From Lepidodermella squamata (lineage: Eukaryota; Gastrotricha), in contig JBLDXI010000054.1 in NCBI GenBank assembly GCA_047495785.1, forward strand, positions 4,216,001 to 4,280,000: a stretch of DNA of 64,000 nt. Direction: 5' to 3'. Both the position numbers and the translations under genes were made by a program. This document shows positions 13,201 to 25,283 of this stretch, one piece after another; position 1 is the stretch's first letter; each line of letters begins with the position of its first letter. The notes beneath the pieces were generated by a model. That model made no database searches. It was not told the DNA's origin and was given only the letters and a program-made list of their open reading frames with translations.

Positions 13201-15287
13201 TGCCATAACTCTACGTCGCCGTCGATCTGAGTTTCATTATCGGCGGATTGAACAATGGCAGCCATATCGGTGACAGCACCATCGATCCAAGCAGCCGCGT
13301 CCTGCAGACCAATTGCGACCAGCCGGCACAACAAATCAGTGACTTCAAGCAGTGAAACCCGATCGCTGGCAGCCAGGCCTCGCTCTATCGTAGCTAAGGA
13401 GGGCAGGCCGTTCGCATCAAGGCCGAGTACGGATGCGAAGGTTTGTACAAATTCGAAAATTTGTAGACAGTCAGCAATGGCCCGGTTATCTGGAGCCAGG
13501 CGGCTGTGTTCTGCAAAGCGAGGCAATTCGGGCAATGACCGACGATGGATCAACATCATGTCATCTGCGGGCTGACGATTTAGTTCCTGCTTGAGCTCGA
13601 TGAGTCGAATGCGTCGCGCTTGTCGGCGCTTTTTCGCGTTTTGCATTCTTAAAAGCTCCCGTTCGGCTCTCAACACGGCGCTATGTAACAAAAATGCAAA
13701 AAAATATATTTTAAGAAGGCACTCTTCCCTAATATTGAGATTGTTATTAAAAATTAAATGCTAAACCAACCTCGATTTCGTCGTTTCCACTGTTGGAATC
13801 TGTTGTTTCAAACTAACAGGGCCTGCAATTTGGGTAACAAGTGACATGGGAGGTTCCTCGATAGTTTCCGGCTTCGCTACGACCTTCGCTGTTTCCGCCA
13901 TATCGACAGAGGAAAGATTTATTGGCGCTTGCTGGTCGATCGATGACATGACGTTCGCAATGATCTGCTCCTGCACTATTTTGTTCTTTGTCGATGGCGT
14001 CGTTGACATATTCTCGGCGTTATGGCGGTCATTGGCTACCCGGCGGGCTGGGGAATCCGCCAAAACATTTGGCCTTCCTTGCTTTTCTTGTTGTTGCTGC
14101 TGCTGTTGTTGTTGCTGTTGCATAAACATGGCCGCCATAAACATGAGCATCGCTTGCTGCTCATCACCAACGCCCCCAACTCCAGCTGCATTCGGCACTT
14201 GCGGGTAACTACTTTGGGTGTTCAAGGGCGACGGTGAAAACAACTTTTCGCCGCGCTGCATCATTTGGTCGGCAGGCGCGCCTGTGGCTGATGACAAGGA
14301 ACGAGCAGCAGGTCGAGCGCAAGCCAAGTCTTGAGGCGCGTTGTCGATATCTCCCTGGTTTGGCACATAGGCTCCGAAAATTTGCTCGTAAACAGCGGTC
14401 GATTTTGACTCGGACATGGTTGTAAACAACAGATCCACCTCTTCTGGTGCCATTTCCCGATACTCCTAAAGCATCAAATAAAGACATCAATTAGATTGAA
14501 TACTTAGTAAAAAATATATTAAAAAATGCTGAATAGTGATTTTTTGATTTTCAGGTTTGAGGCAGTGGCACATGAAATTTTTTTGCTTTTTTTTACCGAC
14601 AGTTATCCGAGTCATACCTTTGATCCCTGCGCGCTGTGAACCGTTTTTTGGTACGTCGTTCCTGCAATACGAGCACGAGAAGAAAAAGAGAAATTTTCCG
14701 GGACCAGTGCACTGCCAGCATTTGGATCCTGATTGGCCTGATCCGCAGCAAGAAATTCGTTAATCTTGGCGTAAGACCTGAAAATGCGCCCGGCTGGCGA
14801 TTTGTATGTAACTTCCGCTAAAATTTGAGTGCCGGTCCATCGGAACCTTACATAGCGATTCCAACTAAAAACGAATAGCAGATTTAGGTAAATCCACATC
14901 ATTGCATAAATACCCGTATTCAAACGGCACTGCGAGCAAGCTTTCGTCTACACGGCGAACTCGTTTGATACCAGTTGAGTTTGGAGCATTTGTAGGGTCA
15001 AATTGAGAAGGATCGTTGGGCGTCGCCAGCGAATTAATGCCAAGGTAAAGTGGCGAGTCGGCAGACGGCGCAGCTGCCGGCAGCGATTGCCGATTTTTCC
15101 CAGGTGGTCGGCCCCTCTTGCGAGGTGCCGGTTGCCCAGCACTATTTGGGACGGCAACGTTCGGTTGTGCTGGTAGCGGAATCGGTGCGATCGGGTACTG
15201 CTGGGAAGCAAGCAAAGCAGCCGCCTGAAGAATCGCCGAGGACTGTGATTCGAAAATTGAAGGCGGCACAAAATCACCGGCTTGCAT
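10246..15287 (-). CDS. BAZ2: BAZ2/toutatis-type chromatin remodelling subunit (MBD/TAM, DDT, WHIM, bromodomain), no PHD seen
   Basis: BAZ2 proteins are non-catalytic partners of ISWI remodelers. Exons, in transcript order, are 15287-14914, 14864-14618, 14465-13771, 13680-13077, 13019-12776, 12735-11602, 11541-11377, 11318-11236, 11178-10881, 10826-10451 and 10396-10246, giving 1456 aa. In order they encode an AT-hook (RKRGRPPGKN), an MBD/TAM domain ending in ENFSFSSRARIAG, a Met/Gln-rich tract, a basic coil and DDT domain (from ELKQELNRQ into FEFVQTFASVLGL), a WHIM/WSD block (HFGLDRYGRSYWSLP, then GWWRITDLEQLNSLIYCLN), and a C-terminal bromodomain with the acetyl-lysine Asn in CLEFNADGSEI. 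BAZ2 relatives carry a PHD finger before the bromodomain, but no C4HC3 cysteine pattern is present in the exons between WHIM and bromodomain. Upstream non-coding or additional coding exons cannot be excluded. Confidence 0.9.
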
Positions 15288-15859
15288 TATCAAAAGTAAT
15301 CAAATGAAGACTGACAATTTTCGCAGCCTTATTTTTTCATATATTTAAAACCTAGTAATTTTTGTTCAACGGCTAAAAACCTAGGAAACAAATTTTTCAC
15401 GATTTCTGCTATGTTACACACGTGCTTGCGTTGACTGCTGTTGATAAAGTAAACAAATTATTTAATCGCGCGTTCACTTTTGGCGGGAGAACGACTCTTC
15501 ATGTGCAACACCTTTGCATCATCTGTCACATACTGTTCCACTCTCTGGCTTGAGCTGACTATAATAATTATTGTGACTCGACACTACGTGGCCGGCAACC
15601 AGGTGAGAGCACTTTACTATGAGTGACTTCGGCCAATCTTAGAATTCTCAACGCGCTGGGTCCAGACTTTAGAACACTCGAATTTGCAATTTAAAGACAA
15701 ATATTTTGACAGATTCATCGCTTTTATTTCTGACAAGACGATTCGTAATGAAAAAAATATAAATATTAGACAGTAAAAATAAACAAATAATTGAAGCCCA
15801 TAATTTGCATCAACGGATATCAAGAGCGCACGATTTGTTACTTGAAAAAATAGATAAAT
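15288..15859. other. Intergenic between two minus-strand genes
   Basis: No gene is visible. The complement of AATAAA at 15723-15728 could serve the gene that ends at 15860. The rest is probably the BAZ2-like promoter and 5'UTR. Confidence 0.4.
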
Positions 15860-16897
15860 TCATTTGCGCCGACTATCCACCTTGACGGTTTTGCTCCACT
15901 CGGCTGCGGCAGTAATATCAAGCGGTTGCCATTTTTCACTCTCGCAAGAGAGCGAGGCTGACTTTTGAGGATTCTGCTCGACATAAGGCGACTTGGCAAC
16001 AGAGGATGAGATAGGCGGTAATGCACCTGGAATTTTGCCTTCGCTTTTCTGCTGTTTCCAAAGCCGAGTCAGCTGTTCTGCCTCTTCAGTGGCGTCCTTC
16101 TCTGTTAAGAATATCAACTTCTTCGCCGGAGCCAACCTCCTAGCCGAAGAAACAGTCGATGACTGGTTACTCGGTGACAACTCACTCGCGTACTCGCTGA
16201 AATCTTCGCTGAACACCGATGTCTCCGTTTTCCGATCGGTATGAAACAAGTGACTGCCCTTAACAGCCGCCACGCCCGTCAAATGATTGACCCGTTCGGT
16301 ATTGACAACAGCCGCGCGGTAAGACACGCCGCTCTCCTGATTGAACCTGGCCACTTTCTGTCGGGTTTTCTTGTCTGATAACTTGTCCATCTGATTGTTG
16401 AACTCTTTCTCGCGATCCCAGAAAGACAACGCCGGAATTCGCCGGCCCTTCTTGGCGAGGACGTAGCGACCGATAGCGAAATAAGCTTGATCCAAGTCAT
16501 TATTGTCATTGTCCGGCACTGAAGATGAACGATTTTGCGACCTTGATTTCGAATGTTTGTTTTTTTCTCGAACCTTCGATTCGGCTTTGTCGCGTAAAAT
16601 ATTCCACGCTTCGTCGAGACCATGGGTCTGATAGAGCGCTCGGTCGATAATGACTCGGTGTTCTTTCTGCTTCGGATTAATGAAATAGTCAGCACCTTCT
16701 TCGCCTAACATTTCCACTAAATATTTCCTCCATCTTGAAAAAAATTGGCTGTGAGTCAATGCAACATTTTGATGGTGATTTTCAAACCTTGCATCGACAT
16801 CAGGCTCGGGGAGTTGCATTTGACTGAGTGCCGAGCTTGCCCGACTGCTTGTTGAGCTCATTCTTCGACTGCTACGGCTGCTTTGACGTTCTCCCAT
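15860..16897 (-). CDS. Unrecognised Ser/Lys-rich protein
   Basis: An open frame of 345 codons starts at the ATG at 16897 (MGERQSSRSSRR). I do not recognise a family. It has a Ser/Arg-rich N-terminus, a mixed segment (FFSRWRKYLVEMLGEEGADYF onward, about residues 48-90) that looks folded, a basic serine-rich linker, and a charged middle containing SFWDREKEFNNQMDKLSDKK. There is no signal peptide or membrane segment. A 63-nt stretch with gtttga donor and ttttttcaag acceptor (about 16727-16789) is a multiple of three, so the frame stays open whether it is spliced or kept; if spliced, about 21 residues are lost. Consistent coding character over more than 1 kb supports a real gene, but its role is unknown. 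Confidence 0.7.
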   Translation of the reverse strand: MGERQSSRSSRRMSSTSSRASSALSQMQLPEPDVDARFENHHQNVALTHSQFFSRWRKYLVEMLGEEGADYFINPKQKEHRVIIDRALYQTHGLDEAWNILRDKAESKVREKNKHSKSRSQNRSSSVPDNDNNDLDQAYFAIGRYVLAKKGRRIPALSFWDREKEFNNQMDKLSDKKTRQKVARFNQESGVSYRAAVVNTERVNHLTGVAAVKGSHLFHTDRKTETSVFSEDFSEYASELSPSNQSSTVSSARRLAPAKKLIFLTEKDATEEAEQLTRLWKQQKSEGKIPGALPPISSSVAKSPYVEQNPQKSASLSCESEKWQPLDITAAAEWSKTVKVDSRRK

Positions 16898-18138
16898 CGC
16901 ACCAATTTGTAAAAATAAATAACCTATGCAACAAATCACACGCAAGAGTCAGATGTCGGTTAATGTAGTAAATAATCGACAATTAGAGGAATATAAGCGT
17001 TATCATGTACGGCCTTTAAATTGAGTTGGATTGAGACCTGATTTCAACGTGGTGCTAGGCAAGTTTTGCTCGGCAAGCCGATCAAGCGCTGTAACGCCCA
17101 GAGCCGCATTGAATCAGGCCTCATTCATCAACCAAAATCAAGCGTAAATAATGTAATAAACAATGTCAAACGGCTCAGCGATTGAGTCCTGATTTCACCT
17201 GGTGCTAGAAGGTGTCATGCGGTAAGTATGACTTCTATCCACCGAGGGGAAACCAGGCTCAAATGTAGCTGTACCAGTTATTCTGAAAAAGATACTAAAA
17301 GAGCACACACACACCACGGTAAAGAAAAGTGTAGGTAACACGAGTGCTGTTAAGACGGCAAACTCGTGTGCTGCTGGCGAGAAACACGGTTATTAAGGCG
17401 GCAAAGAAGTGCACAGGTTGGTAATAAAGTTGAGGTGAAACTACTAAACACGGATGCTGTTGGTTTTGTTGCCGCGTTGTTTGTTTATGTGCGCATACAA
17501 GAAACACTTTGACAATAATTAGAACAGGAATAGTGCAACTGCAACTACGACTACGACGGCGACGACGAAGAAGAAGAAGAAGAAAATGGCGACGATGACG
17601 ACGACGACGACGACGACGACCAGGTAGGTAGGTAGATGAAGGAAACGCAAGTGAACGGAATAACACGGCAGTGGTGGAGTTGTCGCAGCACGATGCCCAT
17701 TAACAATGAACGAAGCGTATCGAATCACGTACCTTGCGCTAACCAGCAGTGTCGCAGATTACGTACGCAGCGCGAACAAAAGCCTTAACTCGGCCCAGCA
17801 GGAACGCTCATAACAGCTGAAACAGAGCCCGCTGGCTGCTACTGCCGTAAGACCAAGTTGAGACGCGAGCGCACGCGCTTAAATAAAACAAACCCTAAAT
17901 TTTGAGACTAAGGGTGTGCGAGCCCGAACGGGAGCGCCTCAAGTGGCAGGCAGGCGCAGGTGGGGCAAGCGGCGCGCTAAGGTCGCGTCGCAGGCGTGAT
18001 GCCATCGCAACAAAGGAGGGTGACGCCAATGTGAATGAATGGGCAAGACGACGCAAACGTCGATGGATCAACGGAATTTAACCAACCGGGTTGCGCATTA
18101 ACATATTAGATTACGCCGCGACGCATCGGGGCGTAGAG
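16898..18138. other. Gene-poor stretch with simple repeats
   Basis: No gene was recognised. It contains an imperfect direct repeat (a unit reading gattgag.cctgatttca..tggtgctag near 17029 and again near 17185) and a GAC/GAAG trinucleotide tract at 17547-17621. From about 17750 the sequence becomes rich in G, C and CpG. Confidence 0.5.
17547..17621. repeat. Trinucleotide tract (GAC/GAA)n
   Basis: Runs of GAC and GAA units follow each other, with a short interruption. Translation gives homopolymer frames on both strands, so nearby open frames are artefacts of the repeat. Confidence 0.85.
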
Positions 18139-18708
18139 CTTGGAGTAATAGTACATGGAGTGATGACTCGCTTTATCAGCGCCCACTATCAGTCAGCAAA
18201 GGGTGAGTGGCGCAGTGGGGCGCCCGCATTGTTCTCGCTGCATCGTGACCTTTTGCGCGCACACATTTTTTAAACATCAACGCGTTATTTCTCCGGAACC
18301 GTGCATCGCATTGACACCGTTTTTTGATGTAGGGATAGAGTTAATGATTATCTATCACTATACCAAATTTTATGAAGGTATGATTTACCGTTGAGAAATA
18401 AACGGTACCACAAGTTTTTGCATTGCGCGGCAGCATTTAAATCACAGGCGCGCGCGTATTTTCACATTTGCTCCACATTCCTGGGTCAGAATAAAATAAT
18501 TTTTAGATGTAGGGATGCGTCACATTCTCTATTACCTTCATTCCAAAGCCCAACTCAATATCATAAAAATTGGCTGAAAAAATGGTACCAACGTGCTGTC
18601 GTTTCTTCATCTCGCGCGCGCGAGTGAGGCAGGCGGCGGGCCCCCCGTCGTGCGCGCGATATGATCTCTATAATAGGCGAGTCATCACTCCATGTCTATT
18701 CCTCCAAG
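18139..18708. mobile_element. Non-autonomous DNA transposon (MITE) with 8-bp target-site duplication, hAT-like
   Basis: The ends are inverted copies: the left starts CTTGGAGTAATAGTACATGG and the right, read on the other strand, starts CTTGGAGGAATAGACATGG. Both continue into an identical 18-mer (18154-18171 and 18677-18694). The octamer GCGTAGAG lies immediately outside both ends (18131-18138 and 18709-18716), which fits an 8-bp target-site duplication. hAT elements make 8-bp duplications; other superfamilies with that length exist. No transposase frame is present. A 14-bp perfect palindrome of CG dinucleotides lies inside at 18611-18624. Confidence 0.8.
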
Positions 18709-19586
18709 GCGTAGAGGGCGCGAGCGACAGCGCAGTAATCGTCTTCAAAGCGCCCTTCAACGCGCAGCCAGGTGAAACTAACACCGAGCGATACAAAGCG
18801 CTACACGCGGCCAGGCAATCATTTCGCCAAATGACGAAGACAGCCAAGTAGACATGTTGGAAATTCTACCTGCAAGCGATCGAAAGCGCGAATAGTGATC
18901 GGGCGCGAGCGAGCGCGACGCCTTGCCGAAAATTAGCGCGCCAGAGTGACTGAAAAATGCAGTAGCGGGAGGTGTATGTTTATGCGCCTGGCGCTCCCGC
19001 AACGCGCACAAACTTTTATCGCGCATCATCACCATTTTGGCAATCCAAAATAGTGGCGGTGGGGGCGGACTACTGCGCGCGCGGCGGCAGCGACGACAAC
19101 ACACCAACCACGAAGCGGCTCCATATTTATGTACATAGACTATAAACATAAATATAATATGGTGGAGGTAAGTCTATGCAAAGCATCATGTGAATATATA
19201 TTGGTATAAATGCATATAGCATGTATGTATACTAACCCAGAACAAAAGTAATAACAGCGCCACGAATGACACATCAAAGCGGGCGCGCGCAAGCGATGTA
19301 TCGAAGCAGCGTGCGGTGAGACGCCTGCCTCCCAACAGTGGCCAATGGCATCGACCATCGAGGTAAAATATTAATAGCTCACGTCGTTCTGCCGGGCAAG
19401 GCGAAAGCCGCGCCATTACTGCCGCTGGGCGCCGCGCTTGTGTATGCGCGCCACATGAAAAGACACCACGTGCCTGTAGAAAGTGGCAGGCAGCGGGTGC
19501 ATCGCATTCGCATGCGCTCTCCCGCGCGCGAACCCCTTTTAATTCATTCGGAGGGCGAAGAAATTTAGAAAATCCATACACAATGC

Positions 19587-19650
19587 GATGATGATGATGA
19601 TGATGATGGCGAAGACAATAACAACAACAATAACAACAACAACTGCAATA
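19587..19650. repeat. Simple repeats (GAT)n then (AAC/AAT)n
   Basis: Seven GAT units are followed a few bases later by a run of AAC and AAT units. Both are plain microsatellites. Confidence 0.85.
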
Positions 19651-22600
19651 ATTTTCATTTAGTGAAGAAATGGGCGAGGCCACTGATTAGAAGAAAGGGG
19701 CGAAAGACGACGCTAACACGCGTCAATGCTCGCCGCCCCGTCTGTTTCTTAGCAGACACCTGCATTCAAGCAACAAAATAGGTATTAATAATAAATTTCG
19801 TCAATAAATGGGTTGAAAGATGTTGTCTCTTGAATCACTAAATAGACATAAACAGACTGGTTTTGGGGCTAGCTGGCGGCGAGTTACACACGCTGCTGTT
19901 GCTATGCGACAGTCCGAAATATCGCCAAAGACCTAACAACTAGAAACGCTTTCATCGTCCATAATATTGCAAATTTAATTCGACCAAGCTTTCTGCACGA
20001 GACAGAACCTCATCAAGGAATTTAAGCAGACTAAACAACAACAGGTGGAACATGTTGATACCGCTTTCGTCGCATAGGGGCATTCGCAAGCAATGGCATG
20101 AATTCCTGGATGGGATAAACTTGCAGACCTTCACTTTCTGAGTTTGCGAATGCATCTTTCACCGTTATTAAAGTTGGCCAGTCGCGTAGTGGTGATTACT
20201 TGGCGATTCAACTAAGTGGTAATATTAAAAAAACGCAATTATTTCTCAGCCGCAATTATTTATAAACCACGAGGATTCGTAAATGAATAAAATAAGCTAA
20301 TCAAGAAGTTTCTATTAAACACATCAGGTTGATAGATTAAAAACAGAACGCTGATAAAATTGACATAATCAATTCTCAAGCACTGAAGATGAAGAAAACT
20401 AATTATGGGTACTACAGAAGCGTAGTTTATTGCTGCTTGAGAAGACCTTTCAGTGAACGAATTTTTGTTGTTCAAAATATTTAAATGTTTCCCGAGAATT
20501 TGTCAACTATTTCATCAATCATTTCATACATCCATTGGAAGCTTAATAAGGGATGGTCGATAGCCTAGATTAGCATTAAAACGGGTCCGAATGGTGTTTC
20601 TTTTGTCACTTAGGATGGGTAAAAAAGTCGCGTTACATAACTTCGACAGTATATTATGATGACCAGTTTCATATCAGAATTCGAACACTATTAATTGAAA
20701 AATTTGATTCAAATGACATTGGATATAATCTCTTGATGGCGTTGATTAGAGTCATAGACTACAATAGCGCTCCCGGTAAAGGTCGAGTCGAATCATGCTT
20801 TTAGGAACATCATTTCCATGATGACATTCGATTAACACGTATATATTTAAAGGTAGGGGAAACAATATATGCATATAAGCTTCTCATACCATTATAACGA
20901 TACATAATTGCTAATTGCTAAAACGCCGCTCTGGGAGTTGAAAACTTGCGCATACTTTTCTAACGCCAAACAACAAATAGTAAATAAATAAATAAATCGA
21001 GAACTAAGATAATTCTATCGTCTATATAATTCAGAATAAAAGCTGCATTAACGAAACTTGGGCAAATTGGAGCGTACCGAGTTGCTCATCCCGCGCATTA
21101 TTCCAGCGTTTTGTTGCACAAAGTTATATTATCGCAAAAATAGTAACTGCCTATCTCCGCTTAGTTGAAGAGCGGCCCGCTAAATTAAATCTAAAATAGA
21201 TGCGTTGAATGCTCATATTTTCAAGAATTTAGCGGGCCTAGTATAAAGATATGCTATATTTATGTGAATTTTGGTTGTTTCAATTTGCCATCTCATTTTA
21301 AGCGTTTCCATGTTATAGCTTCTCCTAGAAGCGTTGAATGCTAAGAAAGGGTGTGCGTGCGACGTGGTGCATATACTGTGCCAAACGCGGTACGTCAAAT
21401 TAGAAAACAGTATCTACGTGAGCAGATGGAGCAGCGTGGTCATATGTTTGCAGAAATCAGTGATTTTTGTATTGTTTCGCCTAATAACTGAAATAAGTCC
21501 ACAGTAAGGGAGAAATGAAGGAAACCCAAATGTAGGAAATATAGAATATTATGCAATATGTAGACACTCTGGGATATTGGAGCCGGTCAGTCTAGCTCTA
21601 TTAATTCAATATTGTTCACTGATGATATAGTCTAGTGAAACGAACAACTGGCATAATTTGACAGCCAGTTGACGATGAAGTCTAGCAATTATAATGTCAA
21701 CAAATAACCCACGCACTCACATCACCTATCAGGATGAGACACGTTATACTCCAACGCCACTATTCACTATCATACTATCCCTAACCCATCTCGGATAGTC
21801 ATTGAAAGGATCGAACAGGTAAAAGGAAGGCCGTTCTCGACAAAACTGTAAAAATGCCTCACAGATGTGCCGCAGTTTTCAAAAACAAAGCTGATCTTTC
21901 ATTAAAAATGGCAACAAGTCTATCGAAAGCGTTCCTTCGTATTACAATTTTCGTATTTAATAGGCAGCTTTTATTATAAAACTAACAACATACTAATCGT
22001 AAATTGAAAACCTGTCTGCGACTTGGAATGTTACTCAGCTATCGATTGATAAGTGTAAAAGTCGAAAACAATAATGTGATCAAGATGACTTTCAAGAGTA
22101 AGCTTAACTGCCAGGCAACACAAAAATTATGTGTGACATCCATAAAGAGAATGCCTGCCATTAAACTCGAGGAACTTCAGGCTTCAATGAAAGCAAATTA
22201 AAACCATATTCATTAGGAAAGCTGCAGTGTCAAAGTGATGCATAAGCATCACATGAGCTTAAAACTTTAAATGCTGCCTGAAACAGTCCAGCAAAACGTC
22301 AAACAAGCATCTCGCGATGTTAACGAGAGATGAGGCCTGACTGCAGCAATCGTCGTCCATTGCGTTGGTTAGCAACGACCTTCCGTATAATTGAAAATAA
22401 GTGTGAATTTTCGTGCTAAATTGAAACATTAATTGATGTCATTGCAAGGGAAAAATATTTTATTAATTATTGATAAAAAAATAAGGGACATTAGCTTGTT
22501 GAGAGTTTTTCATCCGGGCTCAATATTTTAAAAGTTCCTCGTTTTCTTAAGAACACACATGCAGTGAGCTGCTCACGGTAAGCGTGGACTCCAGGTCGCT

Positions 22601-23247
22601 TATCCGCCGGTATTCCGCCGGTATCTGCGCCCGTGTAATGGAAGACCGCTATCGGTGTGAAATATGCGACATTTGTCGTGTCATTAGTAGTTTTCATGAT
22701 GCCCCACTAGAAAGTAACCGCTAAAGTCCCGCTAAAAATCGGTGTGAAATATGTGGTTTCTCTTCGGTTACTACCGTCGTGAATATTTTGAATCGATTAT
22801 CAGTGTCAATTTAAATTTAGATTGATTGCCAAAGTCAGTCTTACTGATCATCTTGCATGAAGTGAGGAGGATGTTCCATAAGATCCCTCAAAATGTCGGG
22901 GCGGCACGAGGTGGAAGATGGTGAAAGCGGGGCTGCGGAGTTGGACAACCAAAATTACTGTTTTTTATAGATTTAGTTTAACTTTACCTCAAAGTACGCA
23001 GATGAGTAATTCTGAGATACATCCAATCATAAATTTCGAGATTTAGCTGACTGTATATTTAGGGTTTTCCACTAGGATCTGAGATACGCTTTCGTCGTTC
23101 GATATTCATGCTCATATATTTCTACAGCAATCTCGGACGATTCAAATATAGTCCACTGTTCCTGTTCAGAATGAACGCGATTACCGACCTTCGCGCGCTA
23201 ATTGGGTTGCATTTATTATTGCTATCAGAATCTTATCTTATGTCGTT

Positions 23248-23286
23248 GTCGGCGCGTCAAAACCCTGCAAGTTTTGACGCGCCGAC
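23248..23286. repeat. Perfect 16-bp inverted repeat (hairpin) with 7-nt loop
   Basis: GTCGGCGCGTCAAAAC at 23248-23263 is followed, after the loop cctgcaa, by its exact complement at 23271-23286. The pairing extends further outward with one mismatch. A weaker 9-bp inverted pair (cgcgattac and gtaatcgcg) brackets it at about 23175 and 23294. No gene overlaps. Confidence 0.85.
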
Positions 23287-24290
23287 GACGATGTAATCGC
23301 GCACCCTATTGTAAATCGGTGACTGTCCTGACTTTTGTCGAGGATTATTCGACATACAGTACATCTGAATAATGAATAAGAGGCATCATGATTATTATTT
23401 TCAACGCCCAAGGTCCACCCAAGTCAACTGAAGTATCAGGATAGTCATTTACTGAGATTCTAATACGCTTGAGAAGCTAGAGAGATTGATATTTTCAATC
23501 AATAATATCCTCTTTTAAGTGTTTTTCAAGTCAGGAACAACAGAGTATTTTAGCCAACGTCATAATGGCTGAGATCGCCGGTGACTATTTATTACTGATC
23601 AGTTGAACCGTGCTGCAGTTTTTAAAATCGCATATTCCTCAAGTGGCATATTAATGCTAAAATTATGCTTTCTATCTAATAGCAACTGACACATCGTCGC
23701 GTTGCGTGTGAGAGCAGCCATTATTATAAATTATCGTGCTGTAGTTTCGACAAGTTGGGGTATGTTTATAAACTAATCCGTTGTTGCAAAGTACTTGCTT
23801 TTTACCCGTTTTATCAGTGCAGTATTGTCTTTTCATAAACCGATTTAGTACATAATTGGCCTTGATAAAAATTGCTCAGCTCCTTTCAAACGCACCGCGA
23901 CGCAATAAATATTTGTTGGCCGATTCGATGTGTTGATAAGATCATGGAATTCATGAGATACCTATAATTTTGTTGTGTCTGTTGCTTCACTTTCTGGCAA
24001 CTCTGTGATCTTTCTATCAATCCCATTTCTACCTTCTCTGTCCCCAACCTGAAATTTATTCCAGGCTTACATTATTTTTGGGCAGTTCGTTGTACGTTGT
24101 GTATCATCTTGCGTGTTTGATCTGTTCTGATAGGTTCTGTTAGGCTCTTAGTCTTAACTCTATTATACTGATTTTGCGCATTCCAGGTGTTATTTTTTCT
24201 ATTATTTTATTTATATTGAAACTCCACTTAAATTTTGTGGTATAATCAAATTTGATCTGTTTCTTATTGATAGATTTTTAATTCCTTTCA

Positions 24291-25283
24291 ATGTCGTCCA
24301 TCAATTGGGAGCTCACTCCTTACGAGCAGCACAGAAAACCTCACGAGACTCTACCAGGAAACACTGAAATAGGTTTGCTAAGATCTTTTCCTTCAATATT
24401 TGTCTTTAAATCAGTGATTTGTGATCAATCCAGCTGTTTCTCCGGGGCAGCTTCATTCTGACCTTCAGTGCCCTATTTGCCTTGACATACTACGCGAGTG
24501 TTTGACGACAAAAGAATGCCTGCACAGGTTTTGTTCCGAATGCATCACAACTGCGCTTCGAAACGGTAACAAGGAATGTCCAACTTGCCGAAAGAAACTG
24601 GTTTCCCATCGGTCGCTTCGCAAAGATACAACTTTTGATGCAATTGTGGCTAAAATATTTCCCAATCGGTCACTTTATGAAGAACAAGTCGAAAAGCGCA
24701 TCGCAAAACTTATGCAAATGAACGTCAATGATCGATACAGTTCTCAAACCCATGATAACAAGTTGTGAGTTATTCAAACCTTTCATTTCATTCTTTTCTC
24801 ACTTATTGTCTACCCAGAAATGAGAATAGCTGCGATTCACATTCCGTCGATAGTACCAACGTCCTTCCTTCAGTTGTTGAGCTGCAAATGAAGTTGCACG
24901 ATCAGTCAACCGTCGCTGATGGTGATGCGAGTTTTTTCACTACTAAATATTTCAGCACATCGCCCAATGCAAGCATCGATCATTTGGTAGAATTTTTGAA
25001 GATTCGCTTCAGGGCATTCAAACAGCAGCAAACTTCTACCGGTATGCCTTATAGTTATTTTTCGTAATTGAGGTATAACCTTTGCCATTATTCAGGTTGT
25101 GAAGACTTGACCAGTGCCGATTTATTCTCAGTTGAATGTGGCTATGAAATTTCAGTTACCTCAACCGATTCTCCTGACTCCACGCTGGATGGTCAAGTGA
25201 CGCTGTCGCACTTGCTAAGTCAGCATTCTTCAGGCCTTCGAGAGCCTTTCGAGCTTCTATACCTTGCAAAAATTTGTCAATAA
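24291..25283 (+). CDS. RING1: Polycomb RING1/RNF2 E3 ubiquitin ligase
   Basis: This is the catalytic subunit of Polycomb repressive complex 1, which monoubiquitinates histone H2A. Exons are 24291-24372, 24434-24764, 24818-25041 and 25096-25283, giving 274 aa. The start [17 protein letters not shown] matches the conserved N-terminus of RING1/RNF2, and the C3HC4 RING finger occupies about residues 40-80 ([25 protein letters not shown]). After a short acidic linker, the C-terminal RAWUL domain begins near [18 protein letters not shown]. The central linker is shorter than in vertebrate proteins (about 335 aa or more). AATAAA follows at 25351-25356. The exon chain keeps frame throughout. Confidence 0.95.

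Larger units (their letters stand above)
18709..24290. other. Long gene-poor interval upstream of RING1
   Basis: No gene was recognised over 5.5 kb. Positions to about 19700 are GC- and CpG-rich, with GAT repeats (19587-19608) and AAC/AAT repeats just after. The remainder is AT-rich and unremarkable apart from an inverted repeat at 21175-21240 (ggcccgctaaat and its complement), a tandem ccgccggtat near 22608-22628, and the hairpin at 23248-23286. The last part probably contains the RING1 promoter. Confidence 0.5.
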
